A stretch of 64,000 bases of DNA from Conchocele bisecta (Eukaryota; Mollusca; Bivalvia; Lucinida; Thyasiridae), in the NCBI GenBank assembly GCA_029237695.1, contig CM055268.1:52413131-52477130 (forward strand), written 5' to 3'. The notes under the pieces are model-generated. The model was not told the origin of the DNA. It made no database searches and worked only from the letters and a program-made list of their open reading frames with translations. The position numbers and the translations under genes were made by a program. Shown here piece by piece: positions 59,601 to 64,000 of this stretch (positions are counted from its first letter, which is position 1; each line of letters begins with the position of its first letter).

Positions 59601-62600
59601 TCAGATAGTTATTTTATCAGTTGTCCTTTTCTGTTGCCAGGCTTTGTGCACGGAAAGGAGTACATTTATGACTATGAAACTCAGGCTATTACTGGACTCG
59701 CTGTGGGATCTAAGGTCTTCTCTGGACTGAAGGTCGCCGCTCGCGTTCGACTGCAGATTATTTCTTCATTCAAAGTGAAAATGGAGGTAAAATCTTACCC
59801 TAGCCCTTTCCATGTGGTGTTGTAGTTAATCCTTTCACCCATAAATAACTGGCATAGACTGATTCATGCCGATTTTTTAACTAGTTCATTAATCATATGA
59901 GACACGCCATATGATTTTGTACCTTCGGACATCTGCATAAGTTCATTAAATATGTTTACAAAATTTACAATATTCTACATAAATAAAGTCAAAAGTTGAC
60001 AACATTTTCAGACTACATGTGGGAATATAATGAATTTCGCATGTACTCTGAATATTTTGTTAACTTTTGACGCCACTTACGGAAAATATTGTAAATTTTG
60101 TAAGCGTATTTCGTGAAATTACACGCAGATGTCCGAAGGTACAAAATCACATGGCGTGTTTCATATGAGGTATATTGTTTGAAAAATTTGAACATACTGA
60201 CAAATACTATAGACCTTGATGAGACGGCTCATTATGATCTGGTGCTTGCAAATGTTGACTTTATGGTCTGTAGTGTTGAAAGAATTAACAAAATTAATGA
60301 GGTAGAGAATATTTGGGTCACTAGCTGAAAAAGTGACTTTTGCCCCATTTCTAGATCCTGATCGTCGTGCAGTCAGATAGTCTGAATAGAATCTAGTGTA
60401 TGGCAATGTATGACTCATTGACAAACATCGTAGACCCTGATCAGACTGCGCAGATGCGCAAGCTGATCTGGGGCTACGCTGGTCGCTAATTTTCTGAAGT
60501 ACATTTTCTCTGCTGGGGACCAATTTTTCTACAGGTAAACAGAAGATACAGGTACATACTAGCATATATATTTTGCATATATCTACCCATGTGTTTCAGT
60601 TATACTCACTCTACTCATTGCATCGCTACTCATGAATATTAAGCTCCATCCCTTGAATTACTAGTCTACCAAGTATCACTAGGGATTTGGTATTTGTAAC
60701 AGCCTATACATAACAGTGAAAGTCCGCTGGCTATGGTACAACGTTGTACATGTATATGTATTGTTTTATCCCACATCACACGACTATTTACCCTGTGTTG
60801 TTTTTACCCTGTGTTATTTGGAGAAACAGCCCTAGTATGGGTATGAGGGTGGGATAAATAACTTAGAGCATGGTTGTCCACTTGTAGCGCCAATAATACT
60901 CCCCGTACAGGCAGACAAGCCATACTCTAAGTATTACTTGACAAGTGACACTAATGACCATATAATGACTGTTTTAGATGAAGAACATCCGCGGCTTCAA
61001 GTTCAACGATGTGATCGGTGAGAGGAACCCAGCCAAGGAGATGCTCCCGCTGGAAATGCTCACGGAAATCACCGGTGCCGACATCGACATCATGCGAATG
61101 GAACTCGTCAAACCCGTCACCTTCGAGTAAGTTACATAGTAAAGCAGCACATGTTTAAGAAGACTCCTTATACAGTAAAACAGAGCATAATTACGAAGTT
61201 GAAATACTTGATAGTTTACTTTGAAATTTACTTCATCATTTTAATTGCGATGGCCTGAAAATTTAATGACTATTGATGTCAAGCCATTTTGTTTCAACTA
61301 ATCTAAGTCCATTGAACTAGTTAGCAGCTCAACAATCAACATTTGTGGCTGTGACTGGAGAAATGGGGCTCATGGGTCTTGCGACAAGTGTAGGTCCAGA
61401 TCAGCCTGTGCATCCGCACTGTTCCCCATTCCATCAACGAAACGTCATGCTTCTAAAGACCAATATACATGTAGATCATTAACAGACTAATTTGGGTTAA
61501 CCCTTACACCACATTTTTTTGTCGTCTGCTGTTTATTTTCTATTTTCTATTTTTGTCATCAAAAACATGCTTTGACAGCACTTTAGAATAATTTACAACA
61601 TGCTTTGACAGCACTTTAGAATCATTTCCATTGGAAGTGATTCTGAAGTGCTGTCAAAACATGTTTTTATTGAGCAATAAGGCAAGATATAAAAGCAACA
61701 GCAGATGACAATTGTTGTGTGTAGCGGTCTAAGGGTTAATGTTCACAATGTCGACCAGTCTGGCATCAAATCATACAACAATGTCGATGCATATTTCAGA
61801 TACAGTCGCGGCCACGTCACCGGCCTGATCTCCGAATCAGACGACCCGACCTGGTCCGTGAACATCAAGCGTGGTGTGTTGAGTCTGCTGGAGGTGAACT
61901 TTAATGAACGTCAATCGCTCGAGGTGAACCCCGTCCCCGTCACCTCTGCCGTCGCACCCATCGTCTACAAGGTCATTGAGGTAAGGCGCTAAACTGGGCA
62001 GTGTCATTCAATATCACGATTATCAGACAAGGCTAGGAAACCTGTAGGAATTCCTCGAGACGAGGAATTCCTACATGTTTCCTAGCCAAACTGGTTCAGC
62101 TGCACCGTCACACCCATAGTCTACTAGGTCGTCGAGGTAAGGCACTAAACTGGGCAGTGTCGTTCAATATCACGATTATCAGACAAGGCTAGGAAACCTG
62201 TAGGATTTCCTCGAGACGAGGAATTCCTACATGTTTCCTAGCCAAACTGGATCAGCTGCACCGTCACACGCAGGGCCTACAATGTCGTTGGGGTAAGGCG
62301 CTACTTACATTTCCGGAATTGTCTTTCCCTGTACAGTGTACATTTATTAATGTTCGGTCTTTCACTGTAACTGGTTATAGTGCCATTCGATATCAAGTTT
62401 ATTAGCCGAGACTCGGAAACGTGTAGGCTTTCCAAGGTCTGCCAAGGAATGTGTACCATTTTTTAGCCAAGCCTGTTTTTCTTTCATTCTTCTATGTCCT
62501 ATCATAGACTGTGATAAACAGGGGAGATAATTTTAAAATGCAACTGTACCAGGAAACATAACGTTTTTTAGTTGTAAAATACTAATATTATACTCAGTTT

Positions 62601-63202
62601 TCGTGCATTTAAGCAGTCCACAATTCGATGATAAAATCATATTTAGAACATAACTAAGGACATTATTTTCCTTCTATGATGTGAACAAGACTGTAAAAAA
62701 ATACTAAAGGTTTTATGCGAATTTCAGTCTTTCATTATAGTTAAAACTGCTCGTGCAAAGAAAACCGAGTGCAGTCGATTATCTGGTGGCTGACTATATT
62801 ATATACGATAATAGATTTCCATTTTTTACCAAAGATAAATCTTTTTCAGGAGACTCTTATGTACAGATGGGTTCAGAAATGCAACATAAATCTACAATTA
62901 AAGTATTTTGTATTAATCTATTTTATCACTTTCTGCTCATACCCAGTGCATTTCACTTCATCAGTTGATGTATATCTACAGCCATTAGATATTTGATCTC
63001 TATTCATGTAACCTGCATTGCCCGACAGCCGTGTGTAGCGGGCGAGTGTGAGACCGTGTACCGTCTGGGAGGCGCCGTGGTCAATGGCGTGCCAGCAATC
63101 AACATCCAGAAGACGCGCAACTTCAACCGCTGTATGGAGAAGGTGGCGTTCGCCAGCATGATGTATGATCCAGTTGCCTGCCCCTACTGCGGCATTGATA
63201 TG
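50563..63202 (+). CDS. vtg: Vitellogenin, N-terminal part (gene continues beyond window)
   Basis: Vitellogenin is the secreted egg-yolk precursor and a member of the large lipid transfer protein family. Six exons (50563-50605, 57807-57848, 59641-59786, 60978-61126, 61800-61980, 63029-63202) join in consistent phases to give about 245 residues. Residues 1-16 are a signal peptide (MQRLLVVSLFIALA). The start of the lipoprotein N-terminal domain follows: GFVHGKEYIYDYETQ, then SGLKVAARVRLQI. Next come NIKRGVLSLLEVNF and a Cys-containing segment with EKVAFASMMYDP. These are typical of vitellogenin beta-barrel sequence. Full-length proteins usually exceed 1,400 residues, so most of the gene lies to the right. 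Another large lipid transfer protein is possible but less likely. Confidence 0.85.
50750..50816. repeat. Perfect hairpin in vtg intron 1
   Basis: GTTCTCTAAAAAAAGAATCC and CAAGTCC, then the inverse ending TTTTTAGAGAACACAC. Confidence 0.85.
51078..51437. mobile_element. Family G MITE, copy 2 (inverted)
   Basis: Same sequence as 47710-48107 in the other orientation, with core hairpin GGAAAAGTCGCGGGAATACT and ACGAAGGCC. Confidence 0.9.
51630..51932. mobile_element. Family A MITE, complete, interior inverted
   Basis: TAGCCTATTTCATCAACATT ends as in the other copies, but the asymmetric interior (ATGCATATATTTCATGATTA) runs the other way. Confidence 0.9.
52270..52838. mobile_element. Family K MITE
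   Basis: About 570 bp with arms of about 130 bp: CTGTTTCGCGAAAGCTGCCC and the inverse GGGCAGCTTTCGTGAAACAG. A nested hairpin GTTAAATCCCCATAGACATC lies at 52430-52490. The minus strand holds a damaged version of the coding-like piece in family J. It inserted into a family C remnant (52185-52268). Confidence 0.85.
53177..53422. mobile_element. Family C MITE
   Basis: CCCTTTCACCCCTAAGTAAC at the left, GTGGTGTTGAAAGGGTTA at the right. Confidence 0.9.
53433..53936. mobile_element. Family R MITE, about 505 bp
   Basis: CATTGTACTCACAGGCCTTC and GGCGTGTTTCGGCTTTCATC at the left, with the inverse at the right ending GCCTGTGATTGTACTTTG. Confidence 0.85.
54298..54540. mobile_element. Family C MITE
   Basis: CCCTTTCAACCCTAAATAAC at the left, GAGTGTTGAAAGGATTAA at the right. 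Confidence 0.9.
54972..55370. mobile_element. Family B MITE, right end missing
   Basis: TTAAAGGTACATGCCCACTC at the left, continuing to ATTGCTAAATGATTAT, where similarity ends. Confidence 0.85.
55371..57800. other. Remainder of vtg intron 1
   Basis: AT-rich intron sequence. An 87-codon open frame at 55961-56224 has no family I recognise and no splice context. G-rich repeat ends lie near 57080-57210 and 57510-57560. Nothing else is supported. Confidence 0.4.
57807..57848 (+). CDS. vtg: vtg exon 2
   Basis: 42 bp, acceptor TTTATTGCAG, donor TCGG|GTCAGT, phase 1 to 1. It reads VSQRLPVSPVGVES and supplies the region around the signal cleavage site. It is short but fits both neighbours in phase. 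Confidence 0.7.
57880..58090. mobile_element. Family D MITE in vtg intron 2
   Basis: TTTGACCGTGACTGGAAAAA at the left, CCATTACTCCAGTCACAGTC at the right; begins about 30 bases after the exon-2 donor. Confidence 0.85.
58103..58447. mobile_element. Family S MITE in vtg intron 2
   Basis: TTGCATAAACACATCTCATA at the left and TATGAGATGTGTTTATGCAA at the right, with GGCCTTATTTATATTATAAT symmetry inside. Confidence 0.85.
58611..58942. mobile_element. Family G MITE, copy 3, core partly deleted
   Basis: ATAATTCCAGCACAAAAATA at the left; the hairpin loses its second AAAGTCGCGGG arm. Confidence 0.9.
58998..59219. mobile_element. Family E MITE in vtg intron 2
   Basis: TTAACCCTTAGACCGCTACA at the left, GCAGTGTAAGGGTTAA at the right, centre CAATGGAAATG. 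Confidence 0.9.
59408..59475. repeat. Single arm of the palindrome at 2751-2957
   Basis: Poly-T, then GCATATTTAATGTATTTATA and GACCTCGGTCCATTACTTCA. Confidence 0.85.
59641..59786 (+). CDS. vtg: vtg exon 3
   Basis: The acceptor is CTGTTGCCAG and the donor is GGAG|GTAAAA. It reads FVHGKEYIYDYETQAITG, then SGLKVAARVRLQIISS, ending KVKME. The GKEYIYDYE and SGLK motifs are characteristic of the start of the vitellogenin N-terminal domain. Confidence 0.85.
59899..60170. mobile_element. Family L MITE in vtg intron 3
   Basis: ATATGAGACACGCCATATGA and TTTTGTACCTTCGGACATCT at the left; the inverse ends GGCGTGTTTCATATGAG. Confidence 0.9.
60978..61126 (+). CDS. vtg: vtg exon 4
   Basis: The acceptor is GACTGTTTTAG and the donor is TTCGA|GTAAGT. 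Phase 0 to 2. It reads MKNIRGFKFNDVIGERNP, then ADIDIMRMELVKPVTFE. The leading Met is internal to the protein. Confidence 0.8.
61345..61490. mobile_element. Family D MITE, left half, vtg intron 4
   Basis: TGTGGCTGTGACTGGAGAAA through CATGCTTCTAAAGACCAATA. It is truncated close to the next element. Confidence 0.8.
61497..61739. mobile_element. Family E MITE, vtg intron 4
   Basis: TTAACCCTTACACCACATTT at the left, GTAGCGGTCTAAGGGTTAA at the right. Only 60 bases remain to the exon-5 acceptor. Confidence 0.9.
61800..61980 (+). CDS. vtg: vtg exon 5
   Basis: The acceptor is GCATATTTCAG and the donor is GAG|GTAAGG. Phase 2 to 0. It reads YSRGHVTGLISESDDPTW, then SVNIKRGVLSLLEVNF and ends IVYKVIE. 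NIKRG..SLL is one of the best conserved vitellogenin signatures. Its 3' end and donor are duplicated twice downstream. Confidence 0.85.
61941..62300 (+). repeat. Tandem duplication of vtg exon-5 end and donor
   Basis: The unit of about 155 bp contains the last ~35 bases of exon 5, the GTAAGGCGCTAAACTGGG donor region and a hairpin GGCTAGGAAACCTGTAGGAA with its inverse. A second copy follows at about 62100-62250 and a third, truncated copy at 62255-62300. The second exon-like piece contains an in-frame TAG, so the copies are not usable in the original frame. Confidence 0.85.
63029..63202 (+). CDS. vtg: vtg exon 6 (donor uncertain)
   Basis: The acceptor is GCCCGACAG. It reads PCVAGECETVYRLGGAVV, then KTRNFNRCMEKVAF and PVACPYCGIDM. 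The donor is either ATG|GTGGGT (after 63202) or TGG|GTAACC (after 63206). A family F element begins 7 to 11 bases after the exon, so the exon-intron edge abuts a MITE. Confidence 0.8.
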
Positions 63203-63212
63203 GTGGGTAACC

Positions 63213-63455
63213 TGGGGCCCGTTTCACTAAACTTCGTACGACTAAAATGTTCGTAAGTGCAAATTTAGGATCGTCTGGAAATTTCAATTAATGGATTTAC
63301 ATTTATTGAGCATAGGCTGCATATGCAGCCTATGCTCAATAAATGTAAATCCAATAATTGTTTACAAGAAAACATTGTTAATGTGACATTTACAGACTAT
63401 CATAATTTTGCACTTACGAACATTTTAGTCGCGAGAAGTTTAGTGAAACGGCCCC
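63213..63455. mobile_element. Family F MITE directly after vtg exon 6
   Basis: GGGGCCCGTTTCACTAAACT and the inverse TTTAGTGAAACGGCCCC, with a central ATAGGCTGCATATGCAGCCTAT hairpin. Confidence 0.95.
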
Positions 63456-63496
63456 CTGCTTCACAGTCTAGCTCGATCTTGATGTAAAATGCTAAT

Positions 63497-63682
63497 TACC
63501 GTAATAACCCTAAATATTCAGACACCAATTATTTGGGGAAACACATACAAATATATGGTTACCCTACAACAGTGAGCATGCCAATATTTAGGGTTAGTAT
63601 GGCAGTATTGGTTTCATCACAATAACAATGTATTTGTATACAAAGCAAATTGTGTCTGAATATTTAGGGTTATTACGGTAAG
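63497..63682. mobile_element. Family T MITE
   Basis: TACCGTAATAACCCTAAATA at the left; GTGTCTGAATATTTAGGGTT and ATTACGGTA at the right. Confidence 0.9.
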
Positions 63683-64000
63683 TATTTGCATGCTGGGAAA
63701 CTTGTGCGCCATAAATAGTTAAAACAGAGCAGAAGACAATTCATTATATTTTCTTTTATATCTCCCTGTAAATATCATTAATAAATGTCTTTGATATTTA
63801 ACTAATGAAGCTTATTTATAGCGAAAATGTTTTTATTTTATGAATATGTCTTTGAATTGCATTTGCCGGACGACTCAATTCTAATGAAATTCCAGGACAA
63901 ACTGACAAAGATAAATAAGGAAAATACTCTTAATTTGTTATTCTGTTATTTTCCCACTGCTTCACTGTCTAGCTCAGTCTGTTGTTGAGTGGATGTAAAA

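Overview
This window looks like animal nuclear DNA, most likely from a bivalve mollusc. The genes are split by GT-AG introns of hundreds to thousands of bases, and the base composition is AT-rich. The space between exons is filled with short non-autonomous repeats. Several of these have the layout reported for bivalves: MITE-like elements with a central tandem repeat, in the style of pearl or tandem-repeat-containing MITEs. No prokaryotic operon, CRISPR array, rRNA or tRNA gene was recognised. The bivalve assignment is an inference from the vitellogenin and the repeat style.

Three genes can be supported. (1) A minus-strand gene of unknown function runs from about 18306 down to 3453. Six exons have splice phases that agree; two more are consistent with them, one of them possibly read in an unexpected frame. 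It ends at a stop with a polyadenylation signal just beyond it. Its 5' end was not found. (2) A plus-strand gene at 24146-29227 has three coding exons and about 175 codons. Its last two exons resemble SYCE2, a component of the synaptonemal complex central element used in meiosis. Its second intron holds a 3.7-kb minisatellite. (3) A vitellogenin (large lipid transfer protein family) starts at 50563 with a TATA box and a signal peptide. It runs off the right end of the window; six exons and about 245 codons are visible. The region from 29.3 to 50.5 kb shows no recognisable gene.

Most of the remaining sequence is repetitive. At least twenty short inverted-repeat families can be recognised by comparing copies inside the window; letters A to X below are names used only in this annotation. 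Several families (B, C, E, Q) are flanked by TTAA. For family B an uninterrupted copy of its host repeat gives the empty site, which fits piggyBac-type target choice. Nested insertions are common: a roughly 1-kb tandem-repeat element sits inside family B at 9.8 kb and inside family A at 43.6 kb, with TAA/TTA duplications, and family F is split by a 2-kb 21-bp satellite at 45.1-47.1 kb.

The most unusual signal is that two genes carry tandem repeats seeded by their own exon boundaries. In SYCE2 intron 2, about 55 copies of a 60-bp unit reproduce the 3' splice site and the first ~30 bases of the last exon. In vitellogenin intron 5, two extra degenerate copies of the exon-5 end and its 5' splice site lie in tandem behind the real one. 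A 61-bp exon-like segment is also duplicated within the unknown minus-strand gene.
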